40,667 bases of DNA from an uncultured Sutterella sp. (GTDB lineage Bacteria > Pseudomonadota > Gammaproteobacteria > Burkholderiales > Burkholderiaceae_F). Of this stretch, positions 15,645 through 23,351 are shown piece after piece. The position numbers were made by a program, and so were the translations under genes. Within the stretch, counting starts at the first letter, position 1, and each line of letters opens with the position of its first letter. The notes below the pieces were generated by a model. The model did not search any database, was not told where the DNA came from, and saw only the letters and a list, made by a program, of their open reading frames with translations. The DNA is taken from assembly GCA_905206365.1 (NCBI GenBank), contig CAJLHF010000016.1, forward strand, positions 1 to 40,667. The letters run 5' to 3'.

Positions 15645-16772
15645 ATGACCCGCTCCTGCCGTCCCGTCCGGAAAAACCGACCCCGCATTCTTGAGAACCT
15701 CCTCGAAGCGCAGAAGATCGCCTTTGCGCCCTTTATCTTCGAGGCGTGCGCTTCGGCACTTTCCTCGGGACTTTTGGCCGCCCTTTCGCACGCGCCCGAG
15801 GGTCTCACGGAAGAAGCTCTTCAATCCGAAACGAAACTCTCCTCCTATGCCGTGCGTGTTTTGCTCGATCTTCTCGCTCCCGCGGGTGTCGTTGAACGAG
15901 TCAAAAGCGCGAACGCCGAGTCGGCCGAAGCCCCCCTCCTCTGGCGCGCGACGCCCGTTGCCGACCTCCTTCTTTTCGACGACATGACGCGCGCCAACTT
16001 CTTCTTTACGAAGGACGTCAATTACGAAGCTTTGGCAAAGCTCGACGCGAGCCTCGCGGAAGGGCGTCCGGCGGGCTTGGCGGCGTTCGATTCCTCTTGG
16101 AAAACCATCTACCCGCACCTGCCCGAACTCCCCGAAGCCGCCCGCAAGGCATGGTTCGGGTTCGACCACTTCCACAGCGATCGTGCGTACGAGGCGGCTT
16201 TGGAAGTCCTCGGGCTTGCACGCGACTTCAAGCACCTGATCGACATCGGCGGGAACACCGGACGCTTCACGCACCGGTTCCTGCTCAGGAACCCGAAAGC
16301 CCGTGCGACGGTAGTGGATTTGCCCGTGCAGACGGAAGCAATCCCGACCCGCGAAGAATTGCAAGAGGTCGTCGATCGAATCGACGTCTTCACGATCGAC
16401 TGGCTCACGGATGCCGAACTTCACGTGTCTGCGGACGCGGACCTCTTCTGGATGAGCCAGTTCCTCGACTGCTTCTCCGAAGACGAAGCCGTCTCGATTC
16501 TCGTACGCACGAAGACTGCGATGAAGGCGACAAACGGCAACCCCGTCCTTGCCGTGCTCGAACCCGTCGTCGACGAGCAACGCCACGAAGCGGCGGAATT
16601 GTCGCTCGCCGCCACGAGTCTTTACTTCACGGCGGTTGCGAACGGCAACAGCGCCTTCTTCCGCGGCAACATGCTCCGGAAAATCTTCAAGCGCGCGGGC
16701 TTTGCGATCCGCTCCGAGGTGCCGAATCTCGGGATCAGCCACACGCTCTTTCTCCTTGAGCCCGCCGACTGA
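15645..16772 (+). CDS. SAM-dependent O-methyltransferase (methyltransferase family 2)
   Basis: A 375-residue class I methyltransferase. The N-terminal part (residues 20-110) is the winged-helix dimerisation/substrate domain of O-methyltransferases (GLTEEALQSETKLSSYAVRVLLDLLAPAGVV). The SAM-binding Rossmann part begins at LIDIGGNTGRFTHRFL (198-213), with VVDLP as motif II and FWMSQFLDCFSEDEA as the region before motif III. Aryl polyene clusters typically include a methyltransferase acting on the aryl head, which fits this position; that role is inferred. ATG 15645 is preferred because the upstream frame is not protein-like. It is the last gene of the operon, 58 bases after the phosphopantetheinyl transferase; no terminator hairpin was seen after it. 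Confidence 0.82.
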   Translation: MTRSCRPVRKNRPRILENLLEAQKIAFAPFIFEACASALSSGLLAALSHAPEGLTEEALQSETKLSSYAVRVLLDLLAPAGVVERVKSANAESAEAPLLWRATPVADLLLFDDMTRANFFFTKDVNYEALAKLDASLAEGRPAGLAAFDSSWKTIYPHLPELPEAARKAWFGFDHFHSDRAYEAALEVLGLARDFKHLIDIGGNTGRFTHRFLLRNPKARATVVDLPVQTEAIPTREELQEVVDRIDVFTIDWLTDAELHVSADADLFWMSQFLDCFSEDEAVSILVRTKTAMKATNGNPVLAVLEPVVDEQRHEAAELSLAATSLYFTAVANGNSAFFRGNMLRKIFKRAGFAIRSEVPNLGISHTLFLLEPAD

Positions 16773-17414
16773 CGAGACTCAAGACGTTGAAGGGACGGAC
16801 GGGATCGACGCAACCGAAGGTTTGCCCCGAGCTCTTCGCCGTCCCGAAATCCGAGAAGCCGTGCGACGTCGTTGACACGGCCTCGCTTTTTTTGCATCTT
16901 TCTTACGCGACCGATCGCATTCCCGGCTTCCCTCACTCTCCTTTGACTTTTTCCACAACGGTCTTTCTCGTGTCCTTTCGTTTTCAGACGGCCCGCAGCG
17001 GCCCTATGAAAGAATCGAAGATTACCCGACGATAGTTTTCCTACCCGATCCGATTGAAAAGAACATTCGGTTACCGGGATTTACGGTTTACGCCCATAAG
17101 TTCTTCGTAAACAAGAGGACTACGTCTTACGACCGAAGCAAAAACCGCCGAAGGTATGAAGCCTTCGATCTCCTACCGTTCTATTCTCGAATCAACCCGA
17201 AACGAAAGAGTTTGAAGTGGAAAGCGGAAAGCAGAAAGCGCAAACCGCGAATCTGGCTTCATCCCGACCTCGTTTCTTTGTTGACCGCCGTCGAGCGCAG
17301 TCGCCCGCGGCCCTTGCGCGACAGACCGAGAATCCCGCTTCCAACGGATTCACTGTCACCCGCAGGGACGGTTCGGGGTACAAAGAGCGCACGATAACGA
17401 AAGGAGGAAGAGGA
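16773..17414. other. Long AT-richer gap before the aldehyde dehydrogenase
   Basis: About 640 bases, clearly more AT-rich in 16880-17220 than the flanking genes, with no protein-like frame. It contains an exact TTGACA (16872-16877) with a poor -10 partner, and the inverted repeat at 17086-17112. I see no RNA gene. Confidence 0.4.
17086..17112. promoter_or_regulatory. Inverted repeat, possible operator
   Basis: GTTTACG (17086-17092) and CGTAAAC (17106-17112) form a perfect 7-bp inverted repeat around 13 bases, about 300 bases upstream of the aldehyde dehydrogenase start. It could be a regulator site or a chance repeat. Confidence 0.3.
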
Positions 17415-18890
17415 ATGTTTGCAAAACCCAAGGAACAGTACGGCCTCTTGATCGGTGGCGAATGGGTGGAAGCCGAAAGCGGAGCCTTTTTTGAAACGCA
17501 CAATCCCGCGACGGGCGAACTCATTACGCGTTGTGCGAATGCTTCGCCCGCCGACGTGGACCGCGCAGTCAAGGCCGCCGAATCCGCCTTTGAAAGGTGG
17601 AGCCGCACGTCCGCCGCCGAACGCGCCGCGCTTCTTTTGAAGGCCGCCGACCTGATCGACCAAAACGCCGAAACGCTTGCCGCGTACGAAACGATGGACA
17701 ACGGGAAGCCCATCCGCGAAACGACCTTGGTCGACGTGCCGCTTTCGAGCGACCACTTCCGCTATTTCGCCGGGTGTCTCCGCGCGGACGAAGGTTCCGC
17801 CGTCATGATCGACGAGAACACGCTCTCGATGAACCTGCGCGAACCGATCGGGGTCGTCGGGCAGATCATTCCGTGGAACTTCCCGCTCCTGATGGGGGCG
17901 TGGAAGATCGCCCCGGCACTTGCCGCGGGCAATACCTTGGTGATCAAGTCCTCGTCCGCCACCCCCTTGTCGCTCCTTTTCTTGGGCGAACTCCTGAATT
18001 CGATCCTTCCTGCGGGTGTGGTGAACATCATCACGGGTAAGGGGGCGACGACGGGTCAGGCGATGCTCGACCACCCGGGCTTTGCGAAACTCGCCTTCAC
18101 GGGCTCGACCGAAGTGGGCTATTCCGTCGCGGAAGCGGCCGCAAAGCGCCTCATCCCCGCAACCCTCGAACTGGGCGGCAAGAGCGCCAACATCGTTTTT
18201 GACGACGCGCAGCTCGAGAAGGCGATCGAAGGCGCCCAGATCGGGATCCTCTTCAACCAGGGCCAGGTCTGCTGCGCTGGCTCCCGCATCTTCGTGCAGG
18301 AAGGCATCTACGACGAATTCGTCGCGAAGCTCGCCGAAGCCTTCGAGAAAGTGAAGGTCGGGAACCCCATGGACATGTCGACCCAGATGGGCTCGCAGAT
18401 CAACGAGCGGCAACTTGAGAAGATCCTCAAGTACGTCGAAATCGGCAAGGAAGAGGGTGCCGTGGTCCTCACGGGCGGGAAGCGCGCCGCGGTGCCCGGT
18501 TTCGAGAAGGGCGCCTTCATGGAACCGACCCTTCTTGCGAACGTCACGAACGACATGCGTGTTGCTCGGGAAGAAATCTTCGGGCCGGTGGCGGTTGTGA
18601 TCAAGTTCAAGACCGAGGACGAAGTCGTCCGCATGGCGAACGACTCCGAATACGGTCTCGGCGGCGCCGTGTGGACCCGCGACATCAACCGTGCGATGCG
18701 CGTCGCGCGCGGCGTGCGCACGGGGCGCATGTGGATCAACACCTACAACGAACTTCCCGCGCACGCCCCCTTCGGCGGCTACAAGAAGTCCGGCATCGGT
18801 CGTGAAACCCACAAGATGATGCTCGCCCACTACAGCCAGACGAAGAACATCTACATGTCGCTTTCCGAAACGACGCGCGGGTTCTTCTGA
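17415..18890 (+). CDS. NAD(P)-dependent aldehyde dehydrogenase
   Basis: A full-length (491 residues) aldehyde dehydrogenase superfamily member, oxidising an aldehyde to its acid in the cytoplasm. Visible: LLIGGEWVEA start, cofactor motif IIPWNFP (151-157), TLELGGK with general base E252, GQVCCAGSR with nucleophile C286, and the FGGYKKSGIGRE end. The closest named types by pattern are AldB/ExaC-like acetaldehyde/aldehyde dehydrogenases, but the substrate cannot be fixed. The start is decided by AAGGAGGAAGAGGA immediately before ATG 17415, one of the strongest ribosome sites in the window. It is a single-gene unit with its own terminator. Two adjacent Cys at the active site (C286/C287) are common in this group. 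Confidence 0.92.
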   Translation: MFAKPKEQYGLLIGGEWVEAESGAFFETHNPATGELITRCANASPADVDRAVKAAESAFERWSRTSAAERAALLLKAADLIDQNAETLAAYETMDNGKPIRETTLVDVPLSSDHFRYFAGCLRADEGSAVMIDENTLSMNLREPIGVVGQIIPWNFPLLMGAWKIAPALAAGNTLVIKSSSATPLSLLFLGELLNSILPAGVVNIITGKGATTGQAMLDHPGFAKLAFTGSTEVGYSVAEAAAKRLIPATLELGGKSANIVFDDAQLEKAIEGAQIGILFNQGQVCCAGSRIFVQEGIYDEFVAKLAEAFEKVKVGNPMDMSTQMGSQINERQLEKILKYVEIGKEEGAVVLTGGKRAAVPGFEKGAFMEPTLLANVTNDMRVAREEIFGPVAVVIKFKTEDEVVRMANDSEYGLGGAVWTRDINRAMRVARGVRTGRMWINTYNELPAHAPFGGYKKSGIGRETHKMMLAHYSQTKNIYMSLSETTRGFF

Positions 18891-18958
18891 TCCGCCGACC
18901 GCATCGGCCCTCGCCCCCGGACAGACCCGGGGAGCTGCCGAGAGCGGAATCGGCCCGC

Positions 18959-18988
18959 AAAAACCGGAGGCTCGGCTTCCGGTTTTTT
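18959..18988 (+). terminator. Terminator of the aldehyde dehydrogenase gene
   Basis: The stem AAAACCGG / CCGGTTTT, with an inner AGGCTCGGCTT loop, is followed by TTCTTGTT, 68 bases past the stop codon. Confidence 0.8.
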
Positions 18989-19220
18989 CTTGTTGATCCG
19001 AACGGTGGGCAAGAAACGCCGCAATCACGGGTCTTTTGGCACTAACCCGTATCCCATCGATCGGTTACACCGAACATCGTCTACGTCAAAATATCAGCTC
19101 ACCGAACGCCGATTGTGTTCCGAAATCGAGTACCATCGGGTTTTCCCTATTTCGTCGGGAAAAACCGTCAAGTCGGTCTTTTTCCTCTCTGTTCGAAATA
19201 CACAACACAAGGAGCCCCTC

Positions 19221-19865
19221 TTGCTAAAGCGCATTCTCATCTTCGTACTCGGTCTTACGAGTCTCTCCCTCGGCATCGCCCTCATCACCAACGCCCACCT
19301 CGGTACGAGCTCCATTTCCTCCTTTGCCTACGTCCTCTCGATGGGTACGGGCCTCACGATGGGGCTCTTCGTCTTTGTAACGAACGCCTTTTTCTTCTGC
19401 GTGCAGACGGCGATCGATCCGACGCAGGTTCTCCTCAAAGCCGTCAAGCAGCTCCCGATCTGCGCCCTCTTCGGCCTTGTGATCGACGTTGCGATGGAGC
19501 TTACGACGGGGCTTTCGACCGTTGCGGCCGGCTCCTGGTTTACGGGAGCCGTGATGGTGCTTTGCGGGTGCGTGTTCGTGGGCTTCGGGATTTCGGGGAT
19601 GGTGTTTTCGCGCTTGGCCTACCTTCCGCCCGAAGGGGCGGTTCTCGCCATTATGAAGCGCTGGGGCGGCTCCTTCGGAACGCTGCGCCTCGGCGTCGAC
19701 GTCTTCATCGTCCTTTCCGCCGTCGTGGCTTCGTTGCTCTTCTTCGGCGATATCCGGGGTTTGCGCGAAGGCACCGTGGCCGCAGCCCTCATTTCGGGCC
19801 CCACGGCGAAAATCTTCCTTCGCGGCTGGGGGCGACTGATGCCGAATCACGGCGTGATCGACTGA
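19221..19865 (+). CDS. YczE/YitT-type integral membrane protein, TTG start
   Basis: A 214-residue membrane protein with about five hydrophobic helices (KRILIFVLGLTSLSLGIALI, GLFVFVTNAFFFCVQ, LPICALFGLVIDVAMEL, FTGAVMVLCGCVFVGFGISG, DVFIVLSAVVASLLFFGDI). The N-terminal pattern GLTSLSLGIALITNAHLGTSSISSFAYVLS resembles the YczE/YitT family of uncharacterised inner-membrane proteins. The start is assigned to TTG 19221: AAGGAG lies eight bases upstream and the helix begins immediately, while the frame further upstream is not protein-like. No transport substrate is known. It stands alone between two terminators, convergent with the flavin-reductase-like gene. Confidence 0.75.
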   Translation: MLKRILIFVLGLTSLSLGIALITNAHLGTSSISSFAYVLSMGTGLTMGLFVFVTNAFFFCVQTAIDPTQVLLKAVKQLPICALFGLVIDVAMELTTGLSTVAAGSWFTGAVMVLCGCVFVGFGISGMVFSRLAYLPPEGAVLAIMKRWGGSFGTLRLGVDVFIVLSAVVASLLFFGDIRGLREGTVAAALISGPTAKIFLRGWGRLMPNHGVID

Positions 19866-19924
19866 TCGACCGACCGATCAACGGATTGCCGAGCAGTCTG
19901 CGCCCCCTTCCGGGCGTCGACATG

Positions 19925-19954
19925 AAAAAGGGACCCCGAAGGGTCCCTTTTTTT
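19925..19954. terminator. Bidirectional terminator
   Basis: AAAAAGGGACCC-CGAA-GGGTCCCTTTTT: a perfect stem with A and T runs on both sides, between convergent genes (YczE-type on plus, flavin-reductase-like on minus). Confidence 0.88.
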
Positions 19955-19990
19955 CAAGTTCGTTTTTTGCTCGAACTCCGGTGTTGCCGG

Positions 19991-20587
19991 TTACTGGTCG
20001 TACCCCGGCACGTCGAGCGCTTCGCCCAATACGCGGAAGTGACCCGCACCGAGATAGTGGATCGTACGGAGTTCCTTCGGAGCTTTGTCGTAATCGACGT
20101 GCCCTTCGGGCATCACGCGCTCGTCCGCCCATACGCCCAGGCATTCGCCGAGGATGAGGTCGTAGGGTTCGGAAACGGAAGGCGCGGGCAGAACCTTGAA
20201 GAAGGCGTATGCGGCGCACCCGTCGACAAGCGGAATCGATTCGAATCCCGGGATCGTGAAGAGGTCGGCACCGCTCTTTTCAAGCTTCTCGATGTCGTCC
20301 GCCATCGAGACGGTACCGAGCTTCATAACGACGTCCGCCAACTGCACCGTCGGAACGGAGAGCGCGAAGACGCCGCTCTTTTCGATGAGTTCGCGCGTGA
20401 AGTGCGGACCGTCCACCACGGCCGTCATGCGAAAAGGCGCAATGTTGAGCGGGCACACCCAGCTCGCGGGCATGACGTCGCCCTTCCCGTCGTGGGCGCT
20501 CGAAACGAACGCGGTGCCACCGAGATTGAAGATGACGTAACCCTTTTCGTCGGGGAGCTTCTTCAGACGATCTTTCGTGGAAATCAT
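19991..20587 (-). CDS. Flavin reductase-like FMN-binding split-barrel protein
   Basis: A 198-residue protein of the flavin-reductase-like/FMN split-barrel group (HpaC/DIM6/NTAB-like). The FMN-binding pattern is GGTAFVSSAHDGKGDVMPASWVCPLNIAPFRMTAVVD, followed by HFTRELIEKSGVFALSVPTVQLADVVMKLG, where the conserved 'F..N.P' region reads F-A-L-S-V-P. It would bind FMN and reduce it or act on a small substrate in the cytoplasm. ATG 20585-20587 is preceded by AAGGAT at eight bases; a 47-codon upstream extension is not protein-like. It is a single gene, separated by about 350 bases from the LysR gene. The physiological partner cannot be named. Confidence 0.8.
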   Translation of the reverse strand: MISTKDRLKKLPDEKGYVIFNLGGTAFVSSAHDGKGDVMPASWVCPLNIAPFRMTAVVDGPHFTRELIEKSGVFALSVPTVQLADVVMKLGTVSMADDIEKLEKSGADLFTIPGFESIPLVDGCAAYAFFKVLPAPSVSEPYDLILGECLGVWADERVMPEGHVDYDKAPKELRTIHYLGAGHFRVLGEALDVPGYDQ

Positions 20588-20710
20588 GGTTTGATCCTTA
20601 TGTGTGAGGGGTGCGGAGCTCCACGCATCAAACGAAGCGAAACGAGCGTCGAGCGCCCCCTGCCCGACGGAGCGCAATGCGGCTTGATCGGCAAGCGCTT
20701 TCGGACATGA

Positions 20711-20739
20711 ATTATCAGACGACTTCAAGGATACGTCCG
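20711..20739 (-). promoter_or_regulatory. Candidate promoter of the flavin-reductase-like gene
   Basis: On the minus strand CGGACG (20734-20739) and GATAAT (20711-20716, 5 of 6) are 17 bases apart; the spacer ends in TCT. It lies within the 354-base gap 20588-20941, which otherwise shows nothing. Confidence 0.4.
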
Positions 20740-20941
20740 ATCCTTCCCGGCGGGAACTCCTCTTTTTGTCATGATCCTACCGAACTGTTGCTCGAATCCG
20801 CCGAAACGACGCAACCCCCCGAAAAGGAGCTCTTTTGCGGCGAAACAACCTCGGGGCGGAACGGTGCGGGTTTGGGATGTCACGATCGGGAGCGCGTCGT
20901 TTCGTGCGTCAACCCGACGTCAAAGTACTTCGTTGCCGAGC

Positions 20942-21868
20942 TCAGTACGTCGCACGCGAAGCGCGGTTCGCGTAGGCGCGGCAGTGGTCCATCCAGAGGC
21001 GCACTTCTTCGCAGAGGTACTTGTCGCGGTGGTGGCAGAAGGTGAGCTGACGCATGAAGCGGTCGGGCAGCTCAAGACGCGTCACGTACCGCCCGTAATA
21101 GGGGTCGGAGAGGACGCGACTTGAAATGTAGGTGAGCCCGAGACCCATGAGCACGGAACGCAGGATCGCGTCGAAGCTGTCGAGCTCCGTACTGACACGT
21201 ACCGAGGTGAGCTTTTGACGGAGTTGGGTGTCGAAGAAGTTCCTCGACGAAGAACCTTCTTCACGCAGAATCCACCGCGCGTTCGAGAGCTCTTCGTAGG
21301 TGACGGGCCGACCCGAGAGGGGATGTTCCTTCGGGGCGATCACGACCATTTCGTCTTCCATCCAGGGTTCGGTTACAAGTTCCGCGTGCCGTACGGGCCC
21401 TTCGACGAGCGCCGTGTCGAGTTCAAAGCGCACGAGCTTTTCGGCAATGCTCTGCGTGTTGGCGATTTCGACGCTCGGAATCCAGCCGAGACGGTCTTCG
21501 AAGCCGCGCAGAAGTTCCGCGATCATGAAGGTCCCCACCGTACGGGTGCACCCCACGCGGAAAGAGGTTGCGCGCTTGCGGTTCGAAAAAAGAGCCGAGA
21601 TGTCCTTCGCGCGCGCCACCATTTCGTCCGCCTGGGGCATCAGGCGCCGGCCTTCGGCCGTGAGGAAAATGCGGCCGCGGTTGCGGTCGAAAAGATGCAC
21701 GCCCAAGCGTGCCTCCAATTCGCCGAGCGCCTGAGAGACGGCACTCTTGCTCATGTTGAGGTCGCGCGAGGCGTTCCCGATGTTTTCCGCCTTGGCAATC
21801 GCAAGGAAGACCTGAAGTTGCCGCAGGGTTACGGAGAGCTGCGCGTCGTCGGCACCGAGTGTGGTCAT
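20942..21868 (-). CDS. LysR-family regulator, YeiE/CysL-like
   Basis: A 308-residue LysR-type transcription factor. The winged HTH is at residues 14-75 (LRQLQVFLAIAKAENIGNASRDLNMSKSAVSQALGELEARLGVHLFDR). The effector domain has the YeiE-like run ALVEGPVRHAELVTEPWMEDEMVVIAPKEHPL, then ARWILREEGSSSRNFFD. YeiE in enterobacteria is reported to respond to sulfite. The start at ATG 21868 is chosen because upstream codons lack family similarity. It is divergent from the TDT-family channel gene across a 342-base gap, the classical arrangement for a LysR regulator and its target. Family firm; effector inferred only from resemblance. Confidence 0.88.
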   Translation of the reverse strand: MTTLGADDAQLSVTLRQLQVFLAIAKAENIGNASRDLNMSKSAVSQALGELEARLGVHLFDRNRGRIFLTAEGRRLMPQADEMVARAKDISALFSNRKRATSFRVGCTRTVGTFMIAELLRGFEDRLGWIPSVEIANTQSIAEKLVRFELDTALVEGPVRHAELVTEPWMEDEMVVIAPKEHPLSGRPVTYEELSNARWILREEGSSSRNFFDTQLRQKLTSVRVSTELDSFDAILRSVLMGLGLTYISSRVLSDPYYGRYVTRLELPDRFMRQLTFCHHRDKYLCEEVRLWMDHCRAYANRASRATY

Positions 21869-22210
21869 GGTGGTTCCGGAGTCGTTGTGTTGGGGGTCGA
21901 ACATGGGTTTGCTTTTTCGAGCCCTCGCGTGTCGCACCGCAATGCCGCGCGGGCTCGTCCCTGGGAAAGCATCATACCCGTTTGGTTTTCACGGATAGGG
22001 AGGACTTTCCCGAGTAGTTTTCCCGAACGGCCGTCGTTCTTGCGTTCTCGATGTGTTCGAGGCGTACGGTCCGTTCGGCTTTGCAGTACACGCATTTTAA
22101 ACTCAATCGGATCTACCGAACACAAACTTGGTAAAAACGATTAGAATCGCCGCATCGTTTCGTTCAACACGCCGAGCCTCACCCGAAGGCTCGCCCTCTG
22201 CGAGGAACCC
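21869..22210. other. Divergent LysR/TDT regulatory gap
   Basis: AT-rich toward the channel gene. A TAGAAT at about 22142-22147 is a plausible -10 for it, without a good -35. A LysR site is expected here, but no clear T-N11-A palindrome was found. No gene is seen. Confidence 0.35.
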
Positions 22211-23173
22211 ATGCTTCGTACGTTTCATCATCGTTTCCGCGGTCTGCCCACCCCCATGGGGGGGCTGGCGCTCGGCATCGGCAGTCTTGGCTGGTGCATG
22301 GAAAACGCGCTGCCCCTGGGCGGTTGGGGTCAGTTGACGGGGGCCTTCCTCGCCGCCCTGCTGCTCGTCCTTTTGGCAGGCCGTTTTCTCCTCCACGTCG
22401 ACACCCTCTGGCGCGATCTTCAGCATCCGGTGGCGGGCTCGATCGTTCCGACCTTCGCGATGGCCCTTATGGTGATTTCGCGCGCGACCTTGGACGCCTT
22501 CCCCGTCTTCGCGGAAACGCTCTGGTGCGCGGCGGTGGTGTTGCATTTGACCGCCCTCGTTTTCTTCCTTTGGTTCCGCTCGCGGGAAAACATCATGGGG
22601 AACATGGTCCCGTCATGGTTCATCCCGCCCGTGGGAATCATCGTGGCGGACGTCACGTTCCCGGGCGTGCCCGAACTCCATGGTTTGGCGACCGTTCTTC
22701 TCACGATCGGCATGGCCAGCTACGCCGTGATGCTTCCCGTGATGATCTACCGCCTGATCTTTCACCCCGAAGTCCCGAACGCCGCCAAGCCCACGATCGC
22801 AATCATGGCGGCTCCGGCATCCCTTTCGTTGGCGGGCTACCTCACGGTCGTCAAGTCTCCCAACCTCCTCGTCGTTGCGGTTCTCCTCGGGATTGCGATT
22901 CTCATGACGGTGGCGATTTACTTCGCGTTTTGGCGCCTGCTCCGCCTTCAGTTTTCGCCCGGTTACGCGGCCTTCACCTTCCCGATGGCCATCGGCGCAA
23001 CGGCGCTCTACAAGACCGCGAACCTCGTCGCGACCTATCCCGGCACGGAAACCTACGTAACGCAGTTGCGTTTTCTCGCGCACGTGGAGCTTGCGGTGGC
23101 AACCGTTGTGATTTTCTACGTGTTCGTTCTCTACATGAAGAACCTGAAGGCCTTCATGGCGACTCCGGCGTAA
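22211..23173 (+). CDS. TDT/SLAC1-family transporter (TehA-like)
   Basis: A 320-residue integral membrane protein of the tellurite-resistance/dicarboxylate (TDT)/SLAC1 fold with about ten hydrophobic helices. Family-typical stretches: PTPMGGLALGIGSLGWC near the N-terminus and MVPSWFIPPVGIIVADVTFPG in the middle, then FPMAIGATALYKTANLV. Members move anions or weak acids such as dicarboxylates and sulfite (fungal SSU1) across the inner membrane. GAGGAA precedes ATG 22211. It is divergently paired with the YeiE-like LysR gene, so its expression likely answers that regulator. The substrate is not determinable from sequence. Confidence 0.85.
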   Translation: MLRTFHHRFRGLPTPMGGLALGIGSLGWCMENALPLGGWGQLTGAFLAALLLVLLAGRFLLHVDTLWRDLQHPVAGSIVPTFAMALMVISRATLDAFPVFAETLWCAAVVLHLTALVFFLWFRSRENIMGNMVPSWFIPPVGIIVADVTFPGVPELHGLATVLLTIGMASYAVMLPVMIYRLIFHPEVPNAAKPTIAIMAAPASLSLAGYLTVVKSPNLLVVAVLLGIAILMTVAIYFAFWRLLRLQFSPGYAAFTFPMAIGATALYKTANLVATYPGTETYVTQLRFLAHVELAVATVVIFYVFVLYMKNLKAFMATPA

Positions 23174-23237
23174 AGGCAACGACTTTCGAAATTTCCGGAA
23201 AAGACTTTCCCGCCGGGCGGGCGAGGTCGTGAAGCAC

Positions 23238-23268
23238 GAAAGGCCGACGGCGATTCGTCGGCCTTTTC
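23238..23268. terminator. Bidirectional terminator
   Basis: GAAAGGCCGACG / CGTCGGCCTTTTC around a 6-base loop, between the convergent TDT gene and the FMN/FAD flavoprotein gene. Confidence 0.85.
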
Positions 23269-23351
23269 TCTTTTCGGGAAGGTCGGGTTTTCTCAGGAGG
23301 GGTGATCCCCGGGCCGTACTCTTTCGGCGGAAGAGCTTCGGAGCGTTCCGT

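Noticed and set aside
16872..16900. Exact TTGACA as promoter for the aldehyde dehydrogenase
   Set aside because: The -10 at proper spacing (CATCTT) is poor and the start codon is over 500 bases away.
17259..19028. 589-codon minus-strand frame opposite the aldehyde dehydrogenase
   Set aside because: Shadow of a clear dehydrogenase gene; its start lies beyond that gene's terminator and the translation has no domain.
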